Shown: positions 45,146 through 53,857 of the stretch, piece by piece
How the letters are laid out: each line of letters opens with the position of its first letter
How positions within the stretch are numbered: position 1 is the first letter of the stretch
Assembly: GCA_907163375.1 (NCBI GenBank)
Contig: CAJQUW010000503.1
Coordinates: forward strand, 186,001-250,000
Direction of reading: 5' to 3'
DNA: 64,000 bases
Source: Prostheceraeus crozeri
Taxonomy: Eukaryota; Platyhelminthes; Polycladida; Euryleptidae
Translations under genes and position numbers: made by a program
The notes under the pieces: model-generated
What the model saw: only the letters and a program-made list of their open reading frames with translations
Databases searched by the model: none
What the model was told of the DNA's origin: nothing

Positions 45146-45604
45146 TCAAGAAATGGCAACTCCTTCTTGCAATTTAAATAAAACATAAAGACATAATTGA
45201 CCACAATAAGTAGTTCCCGGTTTTTGAATTTGAAACGTATTATAAATTCCATTGCCAAGTATTTCTCTTACTTCATTCGTAGGTGTAAGTCCGTATGAGT
45301 CGAACCAATAGTTCTCAGCCTCCGGGCGGTCAAAATAATAATTAGAACAGTTTATATTTCTTTGTCCTGCTGACCAATGTACACCTTTTTCATCTGACGT
45401 ATGAAGATTCGTAATGAAATTTACAGTTTGAACTTTGTTCCGGGAACTGAAGGTTCCTGTTGACTTATTTTTTAGGAATTGTAATTCGTCTCTCATTAGA
45501 ACATGAAAATTCTTTATTCCTAATCGATTAGCGATTTTCTTTAGGTCGAAATTCGTTGTCGTTTGTGTTCCATATAATTTCAAAAACTCATTTATGTTGC
45601 TCAT
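45146..45604 (-). CDS. Adenain-like cysteine protease
   Basis: 152 residues from a TATAAAATG context at 45604. Motifs of the adenovirus-type (C5, Ulp1-related) protease: H76 in KGVHWSAG, D102 in YWFDSYG, and TYCGQLCLYVL with the probable nucleophile C134. It would mature capsid proteins. Convergent with the integrase gene, separated by GC-rich hairpins (45081-45126). Shorter than adenovirus protease (about 200), as is usual in Polintons. A hairpin at 45443-45457 lies inside the gene. A partial second copy is at 45803-46034. Confidence 0.88.
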   Translation of the reverse strand: MSNINEFLKLYGTQTTTNFDLKKIANRLGIKNFHVLMRDELQFLKNKSTGTFSSRNKVQTVNFITNLHTSDEKGVHWSAGQRNINCSNYYFDRPEAENYWFDSYGLTPTNEVREILGNGIYNTFQIQKPGTTYCGQLCLYVLFKLQEGVAIS

Positions 45605-45657
45605 TTTATAATAAAAAAATTTCTTAAGGGACCCCTAGAAGTCAGAAGGGAGGGGGT

Positions 45658-45805
45658 ATTGATTTAAAACTGTTCTCTAATGATGTCTTTCCTTACTACT
45701 TGGGGGGTATTGATTTAAAACTGTTTCATAATGATGACTTTCCTTACTACTTGGGGGGGTATTGATTTAAAACTGTTCTCTAATGATGTCTTTCCTTACT
45801 ACTTA
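45658..45805. repeat. 51-52-bp tandem repeat, three copies
   Basis: ATTGATTTAAAACTGTT recurs at 45658, 45709 and 45761, each followed by TTTCCTTACTACTT and preceded by a G-tract of growing length. It fills the gap between the protease and its partial duplicate. Confidence 0.92.
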
Positions 45806-46034
45806 TTCGATTTTGAAATGATTTAATTTAGATGAAATTAAAACGTTACATTGTTGCATTGTATTAGTAGAGTTAGTGTTTCGCACATCTTTTATCAATA
45901 GTAATTCATTACTCATCAATATGTGAAAATTCTTTATTCCCAATTGCTTAGCAATCTCATTTAAATCGAAATTCGTAGTTTGTTTGCCGTATATTTTTTG
46001 GAAGTCTCTAATGTTTCTCATTTTTATAGAAGAT
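45803..46034 (-). pseudogene. Partial duplicate of the protease gene (N-terminal part)
   Basis: The frame from the ATG at 46034 (TATAAAAATG context) reads RDFQKIYGKQTTNFDL, EIAKQLGIKNFHILM and NELLLIKD. This parallels the start of the neighbouring protease (NEFLKLYGTQ, IANRLGIKNFHVLM, DELQFLK) at moderate identity, so it is an old tandem copy. The catalytic part is not present. It includes its own start context, so it was once a separate gene. Confidence 0.75.
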
Positions 46035-46153
46035 AAAATGTTTCTATTATATTCCCGTAAATGAGAAATTAAAAACAACACATGGATATTTCAATTTGGT
46101 TACATCCACTTTGCATACATTCAATTTGGATACATTGAAATACATGTAAATTT

Positions 46154-46400
46154 GTCCACGGGTGGACAAGGTTTCATTGGTTGAAACACTCTATTGTATT
46201 TACATGTGCAAGAGGAAATAACATTGCATATAAAACAGGAAATAACATTGCATATAAAACAGGAAATAGCATTGCATATAAAACACACAGATACAAGTTT
46301 TCTAAACAATGGGATTTCTGTCCACGGGTGGACAAGGTTTCATTGGTTGAAACACTCTATTGTATTTACATGTGCAACAGGAAATAACATTGCATATAAA
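46154..46400. repeat. 166-bp direct repeat with hairpin and TATA-like words
   Basis: GTCCACGGGTGGACAAGG starts copies at 46154 and 46320; each continues through CATTGGTTGAAACACTC and CATGTGCAA. GTCCAC-GG-GTGGAC is a perfect hairpin. AACATTGCATATAAAACAGG-type words (TATA-box-like) recur four times at about 46217-46400. Short frames across it are repeat artefacts. Confidence 0.88.
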
Positions 46401-46807
46401 ACAGAGGGGTTTCAAGAATGATAAATTTTCTTCACAGCGCGTCTAATGTTAACGCGTTGATTTTTGATTAGTTGAATGGCGCAGCATTTTAGCTGAATGG
46501 CGCACCATTATTCAAGAGAATATAAGGAAATAGTATAGGTCTAACATTGAAAATAAAGTGTCTTGCGGCCGTATTGCAATAACAATAGCGGAGTTTAACA
46601 TCCAAATTCCATTGAATATGTCAGCGCGGTATTATCGCTAAATGACGCACCATTGTTTGGGAGAAGAATGGAATCATTTGGAATGTCACATAATTGCTTT
46701 ACACAATGAAGACAATCTTCCGATAACGTCAGGTCGTGAATTTTAAAGTACAAGAGAAACAGACACCCAACAAAGCGTAGGAAATTTGTCTGCTAATTTA
46801 CCTAATT

Positions 46808-47155
46808 TCATAACAAATGAAACTTCGGTAATTGATCACTATAAAAATAAGACTTGTCATTATCACAAACAGAGAGCAGATAGTGCTTACCGATAAAAAT
46901 TTTACACATAACACTGAGTGAATTGTTTCTTTTTTCATGCAACAAGAATTTGTGTAAGTTTACAATTGTATTATTCTCTCCACCATTTGGCTCTATGAAA
47001 TCACTCAAAGAATCTGTAAATTCATGCCTCTCCAATTCCTCCCGTAATTTTTTCATCCTCCCTGGCAACGATTGTTTTCTTCTATCTTCAAATTGATCTT
47101 GTCTCATTTTGAGAAATATATGACGAGAGCGTTTTGACACAACCTTCACTGACAA
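46808..47155 (-). CDS. Hypothetical protein, 115 aa, inside right end of Polinton
   Basis: A 115-residue minus-strand frame with a basic, helical N-terminal half (RRKQSLPGRMKKLREELERHEF) and a more hydrophobic C-terminal half (VMCKIFIGKHYLLSVC). Less A/T-biased than neighbouring Polinton genes and without the usual start context, so it may be a foreign insert or chance frame. No family recognised. Confidence 0.3.
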   Translation of the reverse strand: MSVKVVSKRSRHIFLKMRQDQFEDRRKQSLPGRMKKLREELERHEFTDSLSDFIEPNGGENNTIVNLHKFLLHEKRNNSLSVMCKIFIGKHYLLSVCDNDKSYFYSDQLPKFHLL

Positions 47156-47532
47156 GAAACACTATTTAATTAAATAAGTCTTCAGCACAATTGTTTGAAA
47201 TAGCCATATCGATTATTATTGTCGTGTATTGTTTCACGGCACTATAGCTGGAGTAGGATTTGCTGGATATATATTCCACGTCTTACAAATGTCTAAGTGG
47301 GTGTAGCAGCTGTTTGTTCTTTCATACATTGTTTCCTTTCAAATGTTTGAGTTGGAGGACACAGCTCTTTACACTGAAATGCCTTTTATTCATAAATGCG
47401 AGAAGCAGATGCTCTCTACAATTGAGTGTTCATCTGAGTGCAAAGCAGTAGATAAATTGTAAGAACGCCTGATGAAATGACAATTGTAAATACTCCAAAA
47501 CTTATTGCAACAGGAATATGCCAATTCCTTCA

Positions 47533-48025
47533 AATATTATTAGTCACATGATATATTTTAAAAACCTGAAAGATAGATAAAATTCATGAATTTGAAATTC
47601 TCAACTTTTATGATTTTCGGTGTCCTGGAACGGTCATGATTTTCAAGGTAAAAATTGTAATTCTCAAATTTGAGATTCTTAACTTTTCTGATTTTTTCGG
47701 TGTCCTGGAACGGTCATGATTTAAGCGAGAAAATTGTAATTCTCAAATTTGAGATTTTGAAAAATTTGAAAATTGGGTATTTTTAAAAACGCCCAAATTT
47801 CTGAATTTAGGTCTTCATAACCTGAAAAAGGGTTCAAATTCATGAATTTATGTCGTTTTTAAAAAGTACCATTTTTGAAAAAATGGTACTTTTTGAATGG
47901 ACTAAATTCATGTATTTAGGTCTTAAAAACCTGAAAAGGGTTCAAATTCATGAATTTATGTCGTTTTTAAAGATACTATTTTTTTGAATTTTATGGTGTC
48001 CTGGAACGGTCTTTTGCCCATTACT
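47533..48025 (-). repeat. Polinton terminal inverted repeat, right
   Basis: Reverse complement of 30057-30546, ending CTTTTGCCCATTACT, with the same three GGTGTCCTGGAACGG words. Confidence 0.93.
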
Positions 48026-48031
48026 TTGATT
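48026..48031. repeat. Polinton target-site duplication TTGATT, right
   Basis: Matches 30051-30056 exactly. Confidence 0.92.
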
Positions 48032-50257
48032 TTATCTTTCTACAAAAGCGATTTAAAACTTGCGAAACACCTCTGCAGAGAATGATTACATTGGAATTGC
48101 ACGTCAGATACTAACATAGACATGCACATGCACATGTACATTACATAAAAAATCTCGCTCATTTTGAAAGTAAATGTTGTCATCGGCTGTGGCTTAGACA
48201 CGAATCTGCAAAGGAGTCTCTGCCAGTGCAATTGCTACTCTAAAATATAATTAGTTAGCATTATTGCGCGTATTTGAAGTGGTGTACAACAACGTAGGAA
48301 GCAACGGACAGGGATGCTATACACATGAGAGATTGTGCTCAGAGGTTTCTAAATCATCTTTCAACTGAATTGATGCAAATTTCATTATGATGTCATTTTA
48401 CTTTTTCTCATTATACCATGGTTCAATTATGAAACCACACAATTATCATTTTTGATCTTTGCTCAATCTCCGATGTGTGCGTAGGCAAGCAAGGGATGCT
48501 CCATTACTTACTGCTCTTCAAATGGTTCCTGGTGAAAATCGGTTCGAACCAAAATTTCCAGAAATTGGGTTTTGATATTAGCCCCTAGGAAATTTAAATA
48601 ACAAAAACGTTCTTTACAACATCATGAATTTTAGCCAGAAAATCAATGAATTTGTCTCTTACAGTTCGTGGAGGTATGACTGACTAGATTCAAGTGATAA
48701 AAGGCAATTGATTTTCCGGTCAGAATCCAGAAACACGGGATTCACATGTTGCTAAAAACGTTCCTGTCCTATAATATCATTTCGTGGCTTTCCGAGGGAT
48801 AGTTTATTAAGACTATTTTGACTTGATGCCAGTTGGACAATACACAAACACATACATTATATTAAAGAAGCTGCAGAAAAGCCATGGCGAATGATTATGA
48901 ATGATTATATCGAAATAGAATGCAACAACTTTTTTATTTAAAACTGAATGGGCTGAGTTCACGCTGTGTCTTTAATTTCCAAACATTAGTCAATGTTTCT
49001 GTAGTACATTGATTGTAAGTTTTAAGATCTAGGTTTTATACCGCAACATTCATTAGTATTATCGACAATCATCTTTACAACATATACAGCAGTAGTCTAA
49101 AGGTGTAGACTTCAACCAAGGTTAAGGAGTTAGCTAGCTTATCAGTAAAATTTTGGCAGAATAATCCGTTTGAATTGAAAATAGCAATCTCAACCTTATC
49201 CATGGCGGGAGAGGAGGTGCAATGCGGCCCATGTTGCACATTCATTGTGGTCCCCATATAAAAACAAATCCGCTTTTCATACGATTTTGTGACTTTCAGT
49301 TTTAGCGTGTTTTCAAAATTTTCAAAAATCACTAGATTTGGCTCACTGGAAAGTCAAATTTGCTACCTATTGGCTATTTTGGAAAGTACACTGTTCAAAA
49401 AAGTCCTCGAACAACATTTTTTACTCTTTTTCTAAAGCGATTTTTCATGGGTTCTAGCAATAGTTTGACGTTTCTCTTTGGTACAATTGCAGCACATGCC
49501 CGAAACTTTTTCTCCGTCACTCGAATTTTTCAAAAATGTCTGCTTTCCTGCCTGGTGGGTCCGAATGAATAAAAGCGGGTACTCTTTTTCTAAGCTCGCT
49601 CATTACATATCTTGCAGCATTAAAAATTTAAAATATTGCTGCGATAAATAACGATCTGCTTTATCTGATAGTGCAGAAGCGGTAAAGAAAGGAGTCAGCA
49701 GAGCTATTATAAAATCAGTTACTTTTTGGAATTTTCAAGTTTGCAAACTTCAGAATCAAAAATTTGCAAATTTGGCATTTTCAAGGCAATGTATCAACTT
49801 TGCAGATCCAAAACCATTTGCCGATATCATTGTATTTGCATGTAAACATGGAAGCTACTAAAAATGCACTATGACACTGTAGTCTAGCATTGATGCCAAT
49901 AGGTACTAGCAAAGGTCTAAAAATGGTCACTTTTTGCGGACGCTTTGTGTGGCAACTTTTAGCAAGACACATCGATCAATATGGGTGCTTCATTTCATGA
50001 ATATTAATCTGTATCAAATTAGGATGGCATTGACGTCGAATACATTATTCGGGATTCAAATGTTACGCAATTACTACTATTAAAATTCATTTAATAATCG
50101 TAGCTCACATTAATAATCATTTCCGTGTATTTTCCTGATCATTTGGATTCCTAGGACCCGTCATGCCTCTTTTTGATCATATTTGAAGCTACTTTGAGCT
50201 CTAGAATGCTACCTCACAACAATTTTTGAAAGAAAATTCTCCACATTTCATATACGT
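48032..50257. other. Intronic stretch without genes
   Basis: No recognised element or gene. Contains only short chance frames and moderately A/T-rich unique-looking DNA. Confidence 0.45.
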
Positions 50258-50922
50258 GTTAGTGGAGCAGCTTACGTCGAATTTTCAGATGAATCGTGCA
50301 AATTATGATACAAGCATGAAACTTCGCATGGGTGTTCTCAACACATATCTAAGCAATTCCACCCGATGAGCCACTTAAAATTCGACCTTATTTCAAAATG
50401 GCGGCCATTTTTCAAAATTGCCCTAGCAACGACCCCTAGGAGCCTGGTAACAGCATTATAGTGGTCATTTTCAGGCATTTTAAGAAATGTTAAGGGGCAC
50501 AAATATATAGCATTAGTATTTGAATAACATTTGAGTAAGTTTCTGACCTAGAAACGGTTGCTAAGGACGCTAAAAAACAATAAAAGTGTGAATTTCTCTG
50601 ATTTTCCTTAGCAACGGCCCACTTATCGTTAATTGATATGGATGAAATTTGATATATAGTGTAATCAACTATATTAAAGCATAAAAATGTTGTAATGATT
50701 AAGTATCACTTACGTACTGGTTGCTAGGGTCCTGATAAATGCATAGCAACAACCATTTGCAGGTAATTTCAACATTGTTTTCAGCATTTTCTCTAACAAC
50801 GACCAATCTATAAATTTTACAAGCCTTGTTTTGAGACGTATTTGGATTTCGGCCATCCGATATGGCCATTGGTCAGTAAAACAGATTTCAGCCTAGCAAC
50901 GGTTGCTAGGGCCACAATATGC
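50258..50922 (+). repeat. Transposon inverted end, left
   Basis: Pairs with 53265-53857. The two arms share landmarks such as ATGGCGGCCATTTT and CCTAGCAACGACCCCTAG (each in the opposite orientation). Confidence 0.88.
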
Positions 50923-51114
50923 TAGTAAATGAATTATTTTCCGCATGTTGATATAATTATCAAATTATGAGTTTGAACCCATTAGGGAACATGTATCGAA
51001 AAGATGACATTTGTTACGATTAAATCCTAAAAGATCATAAAGTGATTTAGCTCTTTCCAAAAAATATTAAGAATTGAAAACTTCATGCATTGAGAAAAAG
51101 TTTGTATTAATCAC

Positions 51115-51640
51115 AAATTTCAATCACAATATCGAATATTTACAATATCGAAGATTTTTTGTACAGTATTGAAGTATAGAAAAATATCTTCAATCACAGT
51201 ATCGAATTAAAACAAAAGTCTTTGTGAATATCAATCACGGTATCGTAGACTTATTGTAAAACAAATTGTTTTCGTAAATGTCAATCACAGTATCGTAGAA
51301 TTTCACAGATCGAATAATTTGTGTAAAACAAATGATTTTGTACATATCAATCACAGTATCGAAGTAAAATATATGTCAAACTCGGTATCTAAAAATTACT
51401 GTAAACAAATCGTTTCTGTAAATGTCAATCACAGTATCGAAGAATTACTGTAAAACAAAGGGATTTTGTGCATGTCAATAACAGTATCGAAGTAAAACAA
51501 AGTCTTTTCAAATGTCAATCACGGAATCGAAAAATTACTGTAAACAAATCGTTTCTGTAAATATGAATCACAGTATCGAAGTAAAACAAAGTCTTTTCAA
51601 ATGTCAATCACGGTAACGAAGAATCATTGTGAAACAAAGT
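51115..51640. repeat. Degenerate minisatellite, about 11 copies
   Basis: The word CAATCACAGTATCGAA and close variants recur about eleven times at 29-65-bp spacings, often followed by GTAAAACAAA and TTTTGT/TTTCTGT. It runs up to and slightly into the end of the CXC gene. Confidence 0.85.
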
Positions 51641-52354
51641 CATCACAGTTGCAGCCACACAGTGCTGTGCATGGAAGTCCTGAGCGACGACATTTGCATC
51701 TACTCGTGTTGCAACCTTTCTTGCAAGAGCACTTGGTAAACTCTTTACAGCTGTCTGCGATTGGAGGCAATTTTGTCCAGAATACCTGCCACATCTCCCC
51801 GTCCCAGATCCATCTCCACTCAGCGGGACTGCTGATGTTGGGTCTAGCTATTGTGCTCTGACCCCAGATAATGCCAGCCTGATATGCTGCACGTTTAATA
51901 TGTTCTTGTAAAGCAGCTTTTGTCGGAGGGATCGAGTTATACTGTTTCTGCTTGCCGGCAAAAAGTTCCAACCTTGCTTCATCCACACTAGTTGCTGCCG
52001 ATGATCTGTCATACAAGAGCACGACAAATTTTTCAAGTTCTTGAATGTCACGATCACTAATGGTTGCTGGAATCTGACTCAGAATAGACGATTGCAACTG
52101 TCATGATACTTTGCATTTTTCTCTTCCAGAGTCTTGAAAATACCTTCACCTGTGTCAAGTCTTCGAGGGTCGAGCTTCAGAGGAAGAGCATTAAGTGAAT
52201 GAAATAAGGGAATATTACGTGCCAAGGTAGTATAGCCACTAGTTTCGGATTTAGCAGGGTTCGTTTGGGGACATCTGAGCTTTTCTTTTTTGTCCACTTG
52301 ACAGAGGCAACACTTAGCCCAGTTGGTGTGTATTACCTGAGAGCTTGAATCCAT
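51624..52354 (-). pseudogene. Transposon CXC-domain protein, internally deleted
   Basis: Two overlapping minus-strand frames: 52354-52079 (start MDSSSQVIHTNWAKCCLCQ, then RCPQT, TTLARNI, LDTGEGI, NAKYHDSC) and 52097-51624 (DRDIQELEKFVVLLYDR, PPTKAALQEHIKRAAYQAG, IWGQ, and a C-terminal CXC domain KCSCKKGCNTSRCKCRRSGLPC). From memory, the VIHTNW/CLCQ start and the CXC end belong to one long uncharacterised animal transposon protein (roughly 1,000 residues or more). Here the middle is gone and the two ends lie in different frames, so this is a deletion derivative. The CXC domain is a tesmin-like zinc-binding, DNA-binding fold. Confidence 0.65.
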
Positions 52355-52429
52355 TTTTAGTGAAACATTAAGGGCCGAGGGGCTATCCTTTTACCACCCT
52401 AGAATGTTTATTATACTCGTAATTGTGTA

Positions 52430-53130
52430 TTGGACACTATCTTGTATGGGATTCAACTAAGTTCATGCTGTAGCCCTACACTTAGTCCGATCGTTCATCC
52501 AGTGTCATAAGTCCCGTGCGATCTGTACACCATCCGGATAATTATAACCCCATTATCCTTGGCTCGGCTGTCCCGCGCTGGCACGTCCTGTCAATTCAGG
52601 TGCGGCTGCCTAGTTTTTCTGGGGTTGATTAGGCAGCATTTGGGATACTACGTTATTGCAGTTGCATGAAGATGCTGACACAATTAACCTAGCTGACACT
52701 GAACCCCATGCTGGGTTTCACAGCAGTGATGTCACCAATGTGCCTTGGTAGTGCCTGACAATCACTCATCTTGCTTCTTTCGTCTTCACAGTCATTTGTG
52801 TCCCTCTACCGTCTGTTTCACCGTTGGACTTGCAAGTCTCCTCAATTGATACCAGAAGCCTTTCCCACAAATGGGTATGCCGCAAGGCAGCGGAGGTTTG
52901 AAATCAAGGTTTTCCTTCCCCTAGATGAGCTGCCTTCCAAGGCTAACGAGCCCCATCTACCCGAAGCAACTGGTTTTAAGGCGCCAGTGACCCGCCTTCG
53001 CCCCTTCTCGTGTTAGTAGAAGCAGGTCCGCCGGGCTTATGTCTATAAGCCACTCGAGCAGGCTACACGAGCTGGACTTCAGTTGTCAGAGGCTGTTTGA
53101 GTCGCACGCCACTGAGAGCATTTTTTAGAC
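52430..53130. other. G+C-richer unidentified stretch inside the transposon
   Basis: Compositionally distinct, with possible interspersed-repeat character (GCTGCCTTCCAAGGCTAACG, CCCCATCTACCCGAAGC). A short frame at 52771-53016 is not convincing. Origin unknown. Confidence 0.35.
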
Positions 53131-53264
53131 AGTGGGAGCTTATCCCCACTCTCACTCCCGGCTATGACAACTTTTGGACCCATAATTACATCAACATTTA
53201 TGGGTGTCATAAATGCAAATTTAAAAATATAATTTACAATCAAAGTAAAATGGATGGCCATCTT

Positions 53265-53857
53265 GCATATTGTGGCCCTAGCAACCGTCTCAAAACAAGG
53301 CTTGTAAAATTTATAGATTGGTCGTTGTTAGAGAAAATGCTGAAAACAATGTTGAAATTACCTGCAAAGGGTTGTTGCTATGCATTTATCAGGACCCTAG
53401 CAACCAGTACGTAAGTGATACTTAATCATTACAACATTTTTATGCTTTAATATAGTTGATTACACTATATATCAAATTTCATCCATATCAATTAACGATA
53501 AGTGGGCCGTTGCTAAGAAAAATCAGAGAAATTCACACTTTTATTATTTTTATAGCGTCCTTAGCAACCGTTTCTAGGTCAGAAACTTACTCAAATGTTA
53601 TTCAAATACTAATGCTATATATTTGTGCCCCTTAACATTTCTTAAAATGCCTGAAAATGACCACTATAATGCTGTTACCAGGCTCCTAGGGGTCGTTGCT
53701 AGGGCAATTTTGAAAAATGGCCGCCATTTTGAAATAAGGTCGAATTTTAAGTGGCTCATCGGGTGGAATTGCTTAGATATGTGTTGAGTACACCCATGCG
53801 AAGTTTCATGCTTGTATCATAATTTGCACAATTTAACCTATAAGCTGCTCCACTATG
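53265..53857 (-). repeat. Transposon inverted end, right
   Basis: Reverse complement of the left arm, ending TAAGCTGCTCCAC. Confidence 0.88.

Larger units (their letters stand above)
30057..48025 (+). mobile_element. Polinton/Maverick (adintovirus-type), near-complete, 17,969 bp
   Basis: Terminal inverted repeats of about 490 bp start with AGTAATGGGCAAAAGACCG (30057) and end with its complement (48025). The 6-bp target duplication TTGATT (30051-30056, 48026-48031) has the Polinton length. Order: hydrophobic protein, hypothetical, penton, packaging ATPase (plus); DNA polymerase B, two hypotheticals (minus); fibre-like, coiled coil, pVI/pX-like, major capsid, second pX-like, PLA2-integrase (plus); protease and its partial copy, hypothetical (minus). 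Most frames are open; I judge about two or three breaks overall. High A+T throughout, unlike the older Polinton-like element at 1-8 kb. Clean duplication and well-matched ends suggest a young insertion. Confidence 0.95.
50258..53857 (-). mobile_element. DNA transposon with about 600-bp inverted ends, 3.6 kb
   Basis: Outer ends GTGGAGCAGCTTA and TAAGCTGCTCCAC. The left arm 50258-50922 pairs with 53265-53857 at high identity, the left arm holding about 65 extra bases. TA flanks both ends, compatible with a Tc1/mariner-like cut site. Alternatively ends starting AGTGG are flanked by ACGTGTT / ATGTGTT, a 7-bp duplication with one CpG-type change. It carries a minisatellite, a truncated CXC-domain gene on the minus strand and a G+C-richer stretch (52430-53130). 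Superfamily not settled. Confidence 0.75.

Noticed and set aside
46121-46421. Short frames with a repeated NNIAYKTG peptide
   Set aside because: Produced by the TATA-like tandem words and the 166-bp repeats; no start context or family.
48530-48560. tRNA B-box-like GGTTCGAACC
   Set aside because: No A box at the right distance and no cloverleaf; it is a short palindrome only.
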